DNA of 64,000 bases from Melastoma dodecandrum (Eukaryota > Streptophyta > Magnoliopsida > Myrtales > Melastomataceae). The stretch spans positions 186,001 through 250,000 of the forward strand of contig JARUPY010000395.1 of the NCBI GenBank assembly GCA_029817715.1, in the 5' to 3' direction. Below, in pieces: positions 23,853 through 37,300 of the stretch. The position numbers and the translations under genes are program-made. The notes under the pieces are model-generated. The model did not search any database. It was given only the letters and a program-made list of their open reading frames with translations, and was not told where the DNA came from. Positions within the stretch are counted from its first letter, which is position 1. Each line of letters opens with the position of its first letter.

Positions 23853-24702
23853 ATGCAAACTCTCTGAAAAACGTGCCCAATATGGTGGAAGAGTGTTGTT
23901 ACTTGAAAATTTATGATTGCAGTGAATTGGAGTCATTCGAAAATTATGTACTCTGCCTCAACAAACGAAAAGGAGAATCGAACTCAGAATTATTATGTAC
24001 TCTGCCTCAACAGGATGATTGATGATGTTGTGTCAAATTTACGTATCCTAGGAGAAAATAAAAACTTAGGGAATTAATAGGCGGGCACGCAAACAACAAC
24101 TTCACTCCCTAAAAACCTCTCCCTTAATTGACAATAACCACAACATTTTGGTTTATTTAAGAAAGGAGGGCGTCTCTTTTTGTTAGACATGTCGTAAAAC
24201 TTTACTATTTTGCCGAGTGTTTTGATATCCCAATCAATTAATAACTAATGACAATAAATTATGATTTTCGATATTTTGACATAACTAAATAAACCGATCT
24301 GAACACATAACTAGAATTTTAAGACATAATGACTGACAACCCTACAATTATTCTTTTGGTAATTTTTTAAAGATAAAAATATATTTACAAATAAAAAACA
24401 CAAGAGATATTTATAAATTCTTACCATGTCTTCCTTTAGCTGAAGTCATGTTGTTGTTTCCACCCCATTTAGATATTAATTTGAGAGATTAAAAAGGAAA
24501 TTTGAGTTTCTTTCCTTTTTTTATTTATTCTTATATAAATTTATTATATTATTTCCGCTTCGGGGCTATCCAGGTTGTGTTATTATGGTTTTGATTAACA
24601 GTTTATTAAAGAGTTCATCTCCAATTGATTTTGGACAAAAAGGGCAAGTTTGTCAGCGATGTGGTTGTGGTTATTCTGAACAAGTTGAATATCAGTGATA
24701 GG
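23853..24702 (+). pseudogene. TNL relic: 3' end, flank, and start of an NB exon
   Basis: Bases 23853-24022 match the end of TNL1 (7910-8085), encoding the SMVEECCYLKIYDCSELESF-like tail with small differences. Bases 24023-24400 match the segment behind TNL1. From about 24600 to 24702 there is a start-of-exon-2 piece (GGGCAAGTTTGTCAGCGATG; VVVILNKLNIS), ending where a Copia LTR begins at 24703. It is therefore the junction of two former TNL copies: the tail of one and the NB start of the next, cut off by the LTR insertion. Bases 24420-24600 are unrecognised AT-rich DNA. Confidence 0.8.
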
Positions 24703-25839
24703 TGCTAAGTGATCGGCCGATTCTCACTTTCGCAACTGCGTGAGGAAGTGTCAAGGGTTGGGTGCTACCTTGGTTGCCGTGAGAGGGACTCGGTGTCCTC
24801 GGTACGTTCAACGAGCGGCTGGTGAATCGATTGAGGGAAGCTAAGTAAGTACCTATTCTGAATTCAGTAATCAGTTGCTAACCCATTAGCAAGAAGCTGC
24901 TCTTGTTTTGTCTTTACGTTGGAAAGTCTCGAGCCTACGGAGTTTGAGTAGTTAGACATGCAGTTGCTGGTGCGCCCTAGAAGTCTCGTGCATACAGAGT
25001 AGAACAGGAGTTGGGAACGCCGCCAGAATGGAAAGAGGTCCTCCCGAGCACTGTGGTGCTGTGCCGAAGTCTCGACCTCCTGATACAAAGGGATAATAGA
25101 GCAGGTTGCGTGGGAGCCGCCGAAGCAGAAAATTCCACCCTAAGCACTGAGTGTGCAGTGCAGTGAGTCACGGCTTAGGTAACCGTGCACGTCCAAACTG
25201 TGTGTAGGACATATACCTCGACTTCGCTGTGTGAGAAGTACGTTTCCGCTGTGTAAGGAACCAATCTTTTTAGTTGTTTTAATTTCTGTTGTAAGTGATC
25301 TTCTTTGTGATTATCTCTTGTATTGAAAGAGAGGTTATCATCTTGAGAAGACACAAAAGCCGTGTGGAAATCCTCTCCTGTGTGATTAAGTGTTGAAGCG
25401 ACAACGTGCTGTGTGAGAATCTATTGAGCTACCAAAAGCTGAACGTGGAGCATCCATCTGTTGGAAACGGAAAGGCGTCCACTGAGTGAGGAGCTGATTG
25501 TTGCCTCTGAAGGATCTCTAATTTATTCAAGGATTCCTGTGAGAAACTGAAGGCCTAGTGCAAGGGCATTTTATACCCATTATATTTACATAGTGGAATC
25601 ATCTTGTTGGTGAAAAGTGAACGTAGGTTTGTTACGGCCGAACCACTATAAACAATTGTGTCCCTTATGATCATGCTTACATCCATACGTGTATGTAACG
25701 ATCAACATCGTAACGTCTTACAGTGAGCCAATTGCTGTCACATAGTATGCTTCCGCATAATCTGAGAAAAGGGCGAAAAATGAATAAACACTAATTCACC
25801 CCCCTCTTAGTGTAGATAAACGATCCAAAAAATTCCTCA
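24703..25839 (+). mobile_element. Copia LTR inserted in a TNL exon
   Basis: Begins TGCTAAGTGATCGG exactly where TNL exon homology stops. It aligns along its length with the LTR at 60418-61679 (for example GTTCAACGAGC, TCTGAATTCAGTAA, AAGTCTCGAGCCTACGGAGT, TGATAAACACTAATT-like end). It ends at about 25839 (CCTCA), followed by TTTGGCATCAGGGTCC, a plausible initiator-Met-type primer binding site. The exact 3' border is uncertain by about 10 bases. Confidence 0.75.
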
Positions 25840-27080
25840 TTTGGCATCAGGGTCCGGTTGTCGGGGTCGAGTTGCCGAAGTCCAGCGGAGATTCTGTCGA
25901 AATCCCGGGGAGGTTCTGGAGAAGTATAATGAAGGTTCTGCTGAAATATCGCCAAAGTTCTGTTGAGAAAGCTGCGATCCGAGATTGCGTTGGGCATAGG
26001 TAGGGGACCAGGCTACGCTTTCAGAAGTCTAACCCGGTATGGTAGAATTTAACATTATCAGCTTACTGAAGAAATTAAATAACCAAAATTATAGCACGTG
26101 AAAGACGTGCATGGAGTCATATTTCCAAGGCCATGATGTATGGGAGATTATTGGCGGTAGTGAGATGACCCCACCAGAGGAGGATGCTACCGCATTGAGG
26201 AAATGGCAGATTAAGACAGGGAAGGCCATGTTCGCCATTAAGATTACCATAGAAGGACGAAATGCTTGTGCTATAAGGTACGCCACTATGCCAAAAGAAG
26301 CTTGGGACATATACTAGCAACGAGGTTTTAAAAAAAAAAAACGATATCAGGTTATAGTTGCTATAAAATGACTTGTTGGCAGTTAGGCAAGGAGACCTAG
26401 GAGTTAATCAATATTTCCTATAGTAAAGTCCTTGTGCAAGGAGATTTTAGAGCTAGAGCCATAATCTAGGATTAGTGATGATAAAATGAGGATGAGTATC
26501 ATCCATGGTTTAAGGCCAGAATATAGGAGATTTATTGTGGCAGTGCAAGGATGGCCCACGCCGCTGCCCCTAGAAGATTTTAAAAATTTGCTAGCTAATC
26601 AGGAGACGTTAGCAAAACAACTGGCAGGCGTAACCTTAAAAAATTAAGAAGAAGCCTTATATAGTAATAAGGGAAGAAGCCAAATTAAAAATAAGAGGGT
26701 TGAAGAGAAAAGATTGCCACAATGCAGTAGAAATGGGAGACTGATCGGCAATTGAATAGATAGGGTAAAGAGAACGAAACTGCAAACCAATGGTATGAGA
26801 GAATTGGGCACGTCGGCTATCACAAGTTGAGATCATGATGAACAAGGAGATGTTAAAGGGCCTTCCTCAGCTGGAGGTAAACGTTGACATCGTCTGCTCA
26901 GGCTGCTAGTACAGTAAAACACATCGATTACCGTACAAAGAGTCCAAGTAAAGGGCCGAAGAACCACTACAGTTGATACACTCTAATATGTTTGGATCGG
27001 TGAAACATCCATCAATCAGTAACAACTCTGATTATTAAACTAGTACGGAAATTTTTTGCCCCTGTAGCGACGTATAATAG
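25840..27080 (+). pseudogene. Copia retrotransposon relic: gag, pre-integrase, start of integrase
   Basis: Recognisable pieces in order: gag at about 26050-26320 (NNQNYS..WKTCMESYFQGHDVWEII, then GKAMFAIKITIE and MPKEAWDIY, ending in a stop); a gag tail at 26480-26640 (IIHGLRPEYRRFIVAVQGWP); a GAG-pre-integrase remnant at about 26790-26885 (YERIGHVGYHKL, MLKGLPQLEV); and an integrase start at about 26960-27010 (EPLQLIHSNMFGSVKHPSIS). The protease lies in a deletion, and there are many stops and frameshifts. Reverse transcriptase and a 3' LTR are not found. From 27080 to 27689 the sequence is unrecognised AT-rich DNA. Confidence 0.72.
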
Positions 27081-27689
27081 TAGGTGAAGTTAGCAAGGCA
27101 ATAATGTAACCACTTAGTTAAGTAGGTGACACCAGTTGATTTTTCAGTACCATAAATTAATGAAACAATAGCTGACCTAATAGTTGCTTCGCCTGCGGCA
27201 ATAACCAAAATTGCATTGCACATTCATAATAGGCATAATAAAACATGATCCCTATATGTGCATATTAAAATGGGGCAGATTTTTACTCGAAGTAGAGCAT
27301 AAACCTAACCCTGCCGCTACTCTCAAGATGATATTAACGCTTTATGTGTGTATTGCAAACTAAAACTGTACTTCGAAAATTAGAAAAAAAAAAACGAATT
27401 GTATTATCATACAAAGAAAGCTCCAATATCTTGGGAGGCCATTTTGAAACACATTTAACACTTAATTGTTAGTCGGTAACAGTTAGGATGCCTAAATCGT
27501 TATTTTTGCGATTATTTAGTTAAGTCGTTGGTTTAGACAACGATTTTAGGTATGTCAAAATTTTTCTAACTTTTCACGGGTCGCTCTTTTTCGTGATTCG
27601 AAACAGAGACATACGAAGACCTAAAAGGAAAACAAAAATTGTTGTTAAAGTTGTTAATTATGATAGCAACTTTATCATACACTTTTTTT

Positions 27690-29999
27690 GGAAGCGGCTA
27701 ACGTTACGTGCACGTAACGTTACGTAGTTTACTAAATTTCATCAATCGGTTAGTAAAATTTACTAAAAGACAATTTTTTTAGTAAAATTGTTAGTAATCG
27801 GATACTAACGAGGTTAGTAAATTTCATTAGTAATTTACTAAACCCGTTAGTACCCGATTACTAACGTTACTAACCCCGTTAGTATCCGATTACTAACGTT
27901 ATTAACCCCGTTAGTATCCGATTACTAACATTTTTACTAAAAAATATGTCTTGATTCGTAAAATCGGTACTAATCGGATACGAACAGGGTTAGTAACGTT
28001 AGTAATCGGATACTAACGGGGTTAGTAACCTTAGTAATCGGATACTAACGGGGTTAGTAAATTACTAATGAAATTTACTAATCCCGTTAGTACCCGATTA
28101 CTAACGTTACTAACCCCGTTAGTATCCGATTACTAACGTTACTAACCCCGTTTGTATCCGATTACTAACGTTTTTACTAAAATTGTTAGTAATCGGATAC
28201 TAACGGGGTTAGTAACGTTAGTAATCGGATACTAACGGGGTTCGTAACGTTAGTAATCGGATACTAACGGGGTTAGTAAATTACTAATGAGATTTACTAA
28301 CCCCGTTAGTATCCGATTACTAACCCCGTTTGTATCCGATTACTAACGTTTTTACTAAAATTGTTAGTAATCGGATACTAACGGGGTTCGTAACGTTAGT
28401 AATCGGATACTAACGGGGTTAGTAAATTACTAATGAGATTTACTAACCCCGTTAGTATCCGATTACTAACAATTTGCCTAAAAAATCACTGTTCAAGTTT
28501 AGTAAAAATTACTAATTATATTTGTAAAAGTTCGAAACTTTTAGTAAAGATTTAGTAAAATTGTTCGTAAATCTCCGCTAGGTTTAGTAACGCGTTACTA
28601 AATAGTTTAGTAATTTACTAAACTTAACAGTGAACTCCGAACCTAATTACTAACCTTTGGCTGGTGTGAAATTACGTAAATGCCCCCGTTCGTTTTTACT
28701 AAATGGTTTACTAACCTAGTTAGTAACCCATCGTTTTGCTTTTGCGCTCGTCGTTGCCATACGAACGTCCTCCCCTCCGACCGTCCCCTCCGAGCGCATT
28801 CTCTGCGCGTCCCCTCCGAGAAGTTTTCCTCCGACCACATTCCTCCCCGCCCCTCTTTGCGTGGTCCTCCCCGCCCCCTTTGCGTGGTCCTCCCTCCGAT
28901 CGTCCGTTTGCACCGGACCCTGCGACCGTAAATGGCGTCAGGTGAGATTGCATTGTCTTCGTCCTCTTTTACGTGCTGTCCGGCAGAATGGCGTCAGGTG
29001 AGATAGCGGTCGGAGGGAAACTTCTCGGAGGGGACGCCGACCGCCGACGGTCGGAGGGGACTTCTCAGAGGGGACGCGCAGAGAATGCGCTCGGATGGGA
29101 GGGTCGGAGGGGAGGGCGTTCGTATGGCAACGACGAGCGCAAAAGCAAAACGATGGGTTACTAACTAGGTTAGTAAACCATTTAGTAAAAACGAACGGGG
29201 GCATTTACGTAATTTCACACCAGCCAAAGGTTAGTAATTAGGTTCGGAGTTCACTGTTAAGTTTAGTAAATTACTAAACTATTTAGTAACGCGTTACTAA
29301 ACCTAGCGGAGATTTACGAACAATTTTACTAAAAGTTTCGAACTTTTACAAATATAATTAGTAATTTTTACTAAACTTGAACAATGATTTTTTAGGCAAA
29401 TTGTTAGTAATCGGATACTAAAGGGGTTAGTAAATCTCATATTTACTAACCCCATTAGTATCCGATTACTAACAATTTTAGCAAAAACGTTAGTAATCGG
29501 ATACAAACGGGGATAGTAACGTTAGTAATCGGATACTAACGGGTTAGTAACGTTAGTAATCGGGTACTAACGGGGTTAGTAACGTTAGTAATCGGATATT
29601 AACGGGGTTAGTAACGTTAGTAATCGGGTACTAACGGGGTTAGTAAATTTCATTAGTAATTTACTAACCCCGTTAGTATACGATTACTAACGTTACTAAC
29701 CCTGTTAGTATCAGATTACTAACGTTACTAACCCCGTTCGTATCCGATTACTACCGATTTTACGAATCAAGACAGTTTTTTTAGTAAAAATGTTAGTAAT
29801 CGGATACTAACGGGGTTAGTAACGTTAGTAATCGGGTACTAACGGGGTTAGTAACGTTAGTAATCGGGTACTAACGGGGTTAGTAACGTTAGTAATCGGG
29901 TACTAACGGGGTTAGTAACGTTAGTAATCGGGTACTAACGTGGTTAGTAAATTACTAATGAAATTTACTAACCCCGATAGTATCCGATTACTAACCCAG
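27690..29999. mobile_element. Giant foldback Mutator-like element, right end lost
   Basis: The left end reads GGAAGCGGCTAACGTTACGT, the same terminus as the MITE at 37894-38353. Each arm is a field of about 32-bp units built on the quasi-palindrome TTAGTAATCGGATACTAA plus CGGGG. The arms are inverted copies of each other: 28727-28840 is the near-perfect reverse complement of 29053-29165, so the transcript would fold into a hairpin with arms over 1 kb. A loop of about 200 bases (28840-29050) is GC-rich. The right arm stops at about 29999, without the matching GTTAGCCGCTTCC terminus, directly against O-methyltransferase sequence. No transposase is seen, so it is non-autonomous. Confidence 0.85.
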
Positions 30000-30002
30000 T
30001 TA

Positions 30003-31058
30003 CGGATCCCCAACCTCATCTACGAGCAAGGCCGCCCCATGAATCTCCTCGAACTGGTTCACGCCATGCGCATCAACCCAGAGAAATCCCACGGTTTGTC
30101 CCATCTCTTGCGCTTCCTCGTCCACTGCGACTTCTTTGATATCGTGCAGTCTGAAGGCGGAGGAGAGCCGACCTACGCCTTAAACAGTACTTGGAAGTCC
30201 TTCAGAGTGATAACGAGTTCAGCATGCAGCCACGGGTGATGATGATCTTGAATCCTTCGGTCTTGACCCCATGCGACCAGTTTGCTGATTGGCTCCAGAA
30301 TGATAAGTCCACGGCTTTTGGGACGGCTTTTGGGTATGGATTCTGGGAGGGCACCACCCGTGACTCCTTGTGGAATGATTTGGTCAACAAAGCTATTGCA
30401 AGCGATGCGTGGTTGGTGTCGAGCATTTTGGTGAACGGGGAAGGGAAGGAGGTCTTCGAGGGGATCAATTCCCTAGTGGACGTCGGTGGAGGGACAGGAA
30501 CCCTGGCTAGGGTGATCGCAGATGCATTCCCAGAAATAGAGTGCACCGTCCTCGATCTTCCTCATGTTATCGGCAGTCTTGAAGGTCATAACAACGTGAG
30601 GTATGTGGCAGGGGACATGTTCCAAGAAGACCCCCCTGCAGATGCGGTTGTACTAAAGGTGAGTCTATCGCTTTTACATGATTCCTTTTTTGACGAAATA
30701 TCAAAACGAGATTTCCTAACGATCTAAATATTAAACCATCGGCCGGCTGCAAAAAGTCGACACTCCATGCGACGATTGCCTGAAGATACTGAAGAGATAC
30801 AGGGAGTCGATCTCGCAGCAGAACAAGAAAGGGAAGGTGTTGATAATCGACGTGGTGATCGGGGACACGAGCGGGAACGGGAGCAAGGAAAATACTGACT
30901 TGCATCTGTCCACTGATATCGCGATGATGGCTCTCTGCTCTGCAAAAGAAAGGACTGAGAAGGAATGGGCGAAGCTATTCAGCAATGTCGGATTCAGCAG
31001 GTATGAGATCAGTCCCATTGATATTGGTTTAAAGTCGGTAATTCAGGTCTACTCGTAA
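30003..31058 (+). pseudogene. COMT-type plant O-methyltransferase pseudogene
   Basis: Class II SAM-dependent O-methyltransferase, the family acting on small phenolics, flavonoids or alkaloids. Coding starts in mid-protein (RIPNLIYEQGRPMNLLELV), so about the first 40 residues are absent. The dimerisation-type N-terminal domain is followed by a frame change near 30190, then FGYGFWEGT, the SAM motif LVDVGGGTG (30474-30500), FPEIECTVLDLPHVI and VRYVAGDMFQ. An intron follows from about 30660. After it, the expected LHDWSDDDC is reduced to a damaged stretch before DDCLKILKRY, so the catalytic His region is lost. The end (GFSRYEISPI..SVIQVYS) is intact, with TAA at 31056. It is truncated on the left by the foldback element and not functional as written. 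Its substrate cannot be told. Confidence 0.88.
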
Positions 31059-31304
31059 CTTCAAGTCTGCGTCGAACTTAGCACCATGTTCATGCATTGC
31101 CTTAACAGCCCGTTTGGTTTCCGGATTTTGTACTGGAGTGGAATGGAATGAAAATAAAAATTCGATTTTGAGATAAAAGTTTTGGGATTATCTCCCGGCC
31201 TTTATGGGGTACACGTTAATGTTTAGGAAATCAGTACCTTCTTCATGATAAAAAAGCAATGTCAGGCCATGTATCACATCTACTTACAAATAAATTAAAG
31301 TAGT

Positions 31305-34300
31305 TTGCTGCTAGCTGTAGGAGTGTTAGCCGAGGCAGTTCGAATGAGTTTGTTTCCGTTTTCGTTGCGGGACAAGACTCGATCATGGCTTTATTCTTTG
31401 ACGGAAGAGGTAGTCCGATCATGGGAGGATCTTTTGAAGCCATTCTTAGCCAAATACTTTCCACCTAGCCGAACTGTAAGGATCAGGAATGAGATCACAA
31501 CCTTCCGTCAACATTCAACTGAGTCCATGTATGAAGCTTGGGAGCGTTTCAAGGAATTGCTACGTCTATGTCTGAATCACAAGATCCCAAAGTGGATGCT
31601 CGTGCAAAGCTTCTACGATGGCTTGGCAGATCAGCTTCAATCCACGGTGGTTTCGCGGCAGGAGGAACTTTGATGAACAAGACATTTGAGGAATCTTTGG
31701 AGTTATTCGAACAAATTGTCAACAATGGACGGTGGAAAACATCAACAAGAGGAGTCGCCGGGATAAATCGATTGGAAACAATGACATCCATAAACGCCTA
31801 GCTTGAAAAACTCACCAGGGAAGTTGCTGCTCTCCGAACTACAAAACCGGTATCTAATAGCATATATTCTTATAGTAGATAGATGAGGATTAGGGATAAG
31901 TGCCGGAGATTAATTATATAGGATCTAATCCACAGAACAACCCGTTTGCCAACACCTACAACCCCGGATGGAGAAATCACCCAAACTTCTCATGGAGGAA
32001 TAACGCAGCCCCACAGGAACCAATTCAACCGAGGATGAACCAGCCTCCTGGTTTTATGACCATAAAGCAGCCACCTGCAGGTGAGAATAAACCTAACATT
32101 GATGATTTACTAACCGCGGTTGCTTGCCAATTAGGAGGAAACCCGAAAACAACAAGAGGAGGTTCAAAAGCGTCAAGAGATGAACCTGAAGGACCATGCC
32201 ACGTTCGTTAAATAGCTGAAAATGCATATTGGACAGATTGCAAGTTCAATAACAAGCAGGCCACACGGAACTCTAACGAGCAATATCGAGGTAAATCTGA
32301 AAAGAGAGCATTGCAACACCGTCACCCTTCGCAATGGTCGTGACTTCGAAGAAGCCTTCGAGAAGATGAAGGTGGAGAAGGAACAAGCCAGAGTGAAACG
32401 TCGCCAATTGAAAACAAGCAAAGAAGGAGGCGAGAAAAATGATAAGCAGCCAGCCGACATCATAGTCACAAAGGTACATACCTCAACACCCCCATTCATT
32501 CCCAAAATTTCTTTTCCGCAAAGTCTTGAAAAGTCTACTGACGAGCAACAATTTAGAATGTTTCTAGATGTTTTTAAGTAGTTGCAGATTAATATTCCCT
32601 TTACGGAAGCTTTAGAGCAAATGCCCAAATATGTCAAATTCATGAAGGAGGTGTTGTCAAGAAAGAGAAGAATCGGTGAGCATGAGACTACCGCACTTAC
32701 TGAGAAGTGTACTGCGATCTTGCTAATGAAGCTACCATCAAAATGAAAGGACCCAGGTAAGTTCACTATCCCATGTCAAATTGGAACTCAATTTCCATGT
32801 TATGCCCTCTGTGATTTAGTTGTAAGCATCAATTTGATGTCATTTTCCATGTTTGAGAAGTTGAACATCGGGAAGGTTAAACTGACATCCTTGACTTTGC
32901 AACTAGCTGATCGGTCTTTTACCTATCTAAAAGGCGTAATTGAAAATGTGTTGGTAAAGGCCGATAAGTTTATTTTCCTAACTGACTTCGTCATTCTAGA
33001 TTATGAAGAAGATCGAAAAATTCCTAATATATTGGGAAAACCTTGCTTAGCCACATGACGAATTCTGGTTGACATACAGAAGGGCGAGCTTATCATGCAT
33101 GTCCACGATCATGAGGTAACTTTTAACATCTGTAATGCCTTGAGTATGCGTAACGAGACTGATGAATGCAGCTATGTAGACGTGAATGATGAAATCTTGT
33201 ATGGAGACTTGTTTGAAACATATGTGGCTGCAACGATTGAAGAGTGGCCATAAGAGGATGCGCTAGAAGTTGTTGAATCGAAGAGTGATGAATCTGAGGC
33301 AGAGCATACTGCATATTTGCATCATATGCCAAGGGTTGAACCATTGGAATGCGCCATCTCCGCAGCAAAATCATCAACAGAAAAGCCACCGAAGTTTGAA
33401 TTTAAACCTCTATCGAAGCACCTGAGGTATTCATTCTTAGGTTCATCTAGTATTCTTCCGATTATTATTTCGGCTGCATTATCTAACAAACAGGAAGAAA
33501 GCTATTGCAAGTGCTTCGAGAACATAAAACAGCTCTAAGATGGAGCATTGCAGACATTAAGGGAATTAGCCCTGCGATATGCATGCACAAAATCAGGCTT
33601 GAAGATAACAAGAAAGCTTCCATCGAGGAGGCTCAATCCGAATATGAAAGAGTTAGTAAGAAAATAAATAATAAAGTGGTTGGATGCAAGAATCATATAC
33701 CACATCTCAGATAGTTCGTGGGTGAGTCTAGTACAGTGCGTTCCAAAGAAAGATGGCATGACAGTGATGGAAAACGAAAAGAATGAGCTAATCCCAACGC
33801 GGACCGTCACCCGTTGAAGAGTTTGCATGGATTATTGCAAACTTTACCTTTTATTGTTAGATGCTTGATCGATTGGCTGTAAAAAGTTTATATTGTTTTC
33901 TTGATGGATATTCAAGTTACAACCTTCACCTGCCCTTATGGAACGTTCATCTTCCGTCAGATGTCGCTCGGTTTGTGTAATGCACCTACCACTTTTCAAA
34001 GGTGCATGACTGTGATTTTTTCTGATATGATCGAACAAAGTATTGAGGAATTCATGGACGATTTCTCTGTTTTTGGATTATCTTTCGAGAATTGCCTTGA
34101 TAATTTATCCGCAATGCTTACTCGATGTGAAGAAACTAATCTTGTTCTCAATTGGGGGAAAAGTCACTTTATGGTTCGTGAAGGAATTGTTTTAGGCCAC
34201 CGAATTTCATAATGTGGAATTGAAGTCAATAAAGCTAAGGTTGAAACAATTGAACTCTTGCCACGGCCTTCATCTGTGAAGGGAGTGTGGAGTTTTCTTG

Positions 34301-37300
34301 GCCATGCAGGTTTCTATGGATGGTTCATCAAGGATTTCTCCAAGGTAACGAAACCACTTTACAACCTATTGGAGAAGGATACCGCATTCATCATTGATGG
34401 CAAATGCATGGGGGCATTCCTCGAGCTCAAGAAGAGGTTAGTTTCGGCACCAATCTGCACAATTATTGTTGCACCAGATTGGTCAATGCCTTTTGAGCTA
34501 ATGTGTGATGCAAGTGACTTTGTCGTGGGAGTTGTGCTTGATCTGAAGAAAGATAAGGTATTTCATGTAATTTATTATTCCAGAAAAATTTGGATAGTGC
34601 ACAGGTAAACTACACAACCATGGAGAAAGAAATGTTAGCTATAGTTCATGCTTTTGATAAATCCATATCTTATCTTATCGGATCGAAAGTCATTGTACAC
34701 ACTAACCATGCAACAATACGATACTTAATTTCAAAGGCTGATGCAAAACCGTGACTAATCCGATGGATTTTATTACTTCAAGAATTCGATCTTGAGATTG
34801 TAGACAGGAAAGGAGCGGACAATCAAGTGGCAGACCATTTATCAAGGCTGGAAAACGATAACAGGATCCCGGACGGAACACTTATAAATTATGCGTTTCC
34901 CGACGAACAACTGTTTGGTGTGGATGTCAGCACACCATGGTATGCTGATTACGTGACTACATTGTGGCTAATATCCTACCACCAGATCAGTCATACCAAT
35001 ATAGGAAGAGGTTTTTACATGATGTTAGATATTACTTTTGGGATGAACCTCTTTAATTCAAAGTGTGCAGATCAGATCATTCAAAGATGTGTGCCACAGG
35101 AAGAAATGAAGCATATCTTGGAACAATGTCATGCATCACTTTATGGTGGACACCATGGTTGCCACAAAACTACGGTGAAGGTTCTTCAATCTAGTTTCTT
35201 CTAGCCTTCATTATTTAAGGATGCACACCAATTTGTTGCTCATTGTGATCGCTGTCAACGTTTTGGTAATATATCTCGCTGTGATGAAATGCCTTTATAA
35301 AACATTTTAGAGGTTGATATTTTTGACGTATAGGGGATTGATTTCATGGGACCATTCATTGAATCATTTAGAAACCGATATATTCTTCTAGCTGTGGATT
35401 ATGTGTCTAAATGGATAGAAGCTATTGCCTTGCCTACTAATAATGTAAGTGGAGTTTTGAACATTCACACAATTCGGGACACCACGCGCAATAATAAGTG
35501 ACGGAGGTTCACACTTCTATAATTCCAAATTTAATGCCCTCATGAAGAAATATGTGCGTTAATCACAAGGTAGCCTTTGTATATCATCCTAGACAAGTGG
35601 TCAAGTTGAGATATCTAACAGAGAAATTAAAAGGATCTCTGAAAAGACTGTCAGCCCAAATCGAAAAGATTGGTCGAAAAAATTGAATGACGCCTTATGG
35701 GCTTATAGGACGACATACAAAACACCAATTGAGACTTCACTGTACAAATTGATCTACGGGAAAGCTTGTCACTTACCTGTTGAACTGGAGCACAAAGCAT
35801 TTTGAGCTATTATGAAGCTTAATATGGATCTTGAAATTGCAGGTGAACAACGATTACTTCAACTCGATGAACTCAAAGAACTCCGACCGGATGCATACGA
35901 GAGTTCTAGGATCTTTAAAGACAAAACGAAGCAATGGCATGACCGACGCATCAAGCATCGATAGTTCAATCTAGGCCAGCTCGTTTTAATTTTTAATTCA
36001 CGTTTAAAATTGTTTCCTGGCAAGTTGAAATCTCGTTGGTCAGGGTTGTTTAAGATTACCCATGTATTTCCGTACGGAGCTGTTGAATTGGAGATGTTGA
36101 ATGATCAAGGTAAGTTCAAAGTGAAAATTCGTGCAACTGCACCGCGTGAACCCCAAATGTACAGAAACTTTGCGCAGCCGCATGAAAATCTCGTGCAGCT
36201 GCACCGCATTTTCAAAAACAAATTAATTAATTAATTTTAAAAAATGAAAATTAATAAAAACACCTCGAGACATTTTTCCTTTTTACCCTAATCCATCTAT
36301 TTCTTGTTTCAGGGAAGTGCTAACACCACCCTTAGAGGAAACAACAACTTCAAGATCGAGGCACCCATTATCGAAACGACCCTCGCGCCCAGCAACCAAG
36401 ACGTCGCCACCACCGAGCTCCGTATCAAAAATATCCCGGTAAACCCATTCCTACTTATACTTTCTTCCGGACCGAGGACCTTGCTCTTTTAGGTTTGGGG
36501 GTGGTGAGTACTGCTTAGGTCAGATTTTTTTATCTTTTCCTCAGCGTAACCTTAGAAATTTGAACAAGGAATGTCTTTCTTCGATGATGAGCTTAAGTTT
36601 TGCATTCTTCAAGTGTGAAAAGATGAAATTCTTTGCCTGGTGTGCTAAAGTTTTTGTCGAATTTTGAAAACGATTTCCTAGTAGGAAGCATGCTTAGCGA
36701 CAACAGGTTACATCTCCTTAGAATGCAAGTAGCTAGTGACGAGTGGAGTAGCTTGACTTATCGTTTGAAACGAAGTCATTGGTTAATGTGCTGAAAAGAA
36801 AAGAAAGAAGAAAAGAGAAAATAATATTGCCAAGGCTCTGAGTACCAATATTCGGGTGTAAAAAAAAACAGATATAGTCTAAATATGTGCTTATGGTGTG
36901 AGACTTCTGTTCTAATTTGAGTGATTGATCCGAGGGGTACTTTCAACTGAATCGAGAGTCATCGATCCAGAGCTTGCTATACGAGCTTAGCCGGAATTAG
37001 ATGAAACATTTAGAGTGGTGCAACTTGAAAAAAAAAGGTTTGGGATCTTTGTAAGTTACTGGGTGATAGGAGGTATTTGGAATGCTTGTTAATGTTGAGT
37101 GTGCAACTTGCTGTGATGAAGATATTGTGCTTTAAAGTTTTTAATTGTGCATGTTAGGTAGTGAATGGAATCTAAATGCATGAGGAGGATTCGACCATTC
37201 TATAAAGATGTTTTCACGTTTGAGCGACTTGGGTTTGCTAAGGAGAGTCTTAAAAGTTTTGTTTTTATTTTCTTATCTTTGCTCGGGATTAGTAAAATTT

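Noticed and set aside
28000..28480. Regular repeats resembling a CRISPR array
   Set aside because: The units occur in both orientations, with no unique spacers, and lie inside a plant foldback transposon.
28680..29204. Two open frames on opposite strands encoding the same start (MPPFVFTKWFTNLV)
   Set aside because: They are mirror images created by the inverted repeat of the foldback element, not genes.
31900..32211. Pro/Asn-rich 103-codon frame as a possible host gene
   Set aside because: Its position and composition fit the gag tail of the Athila-type element between capsid and protease.
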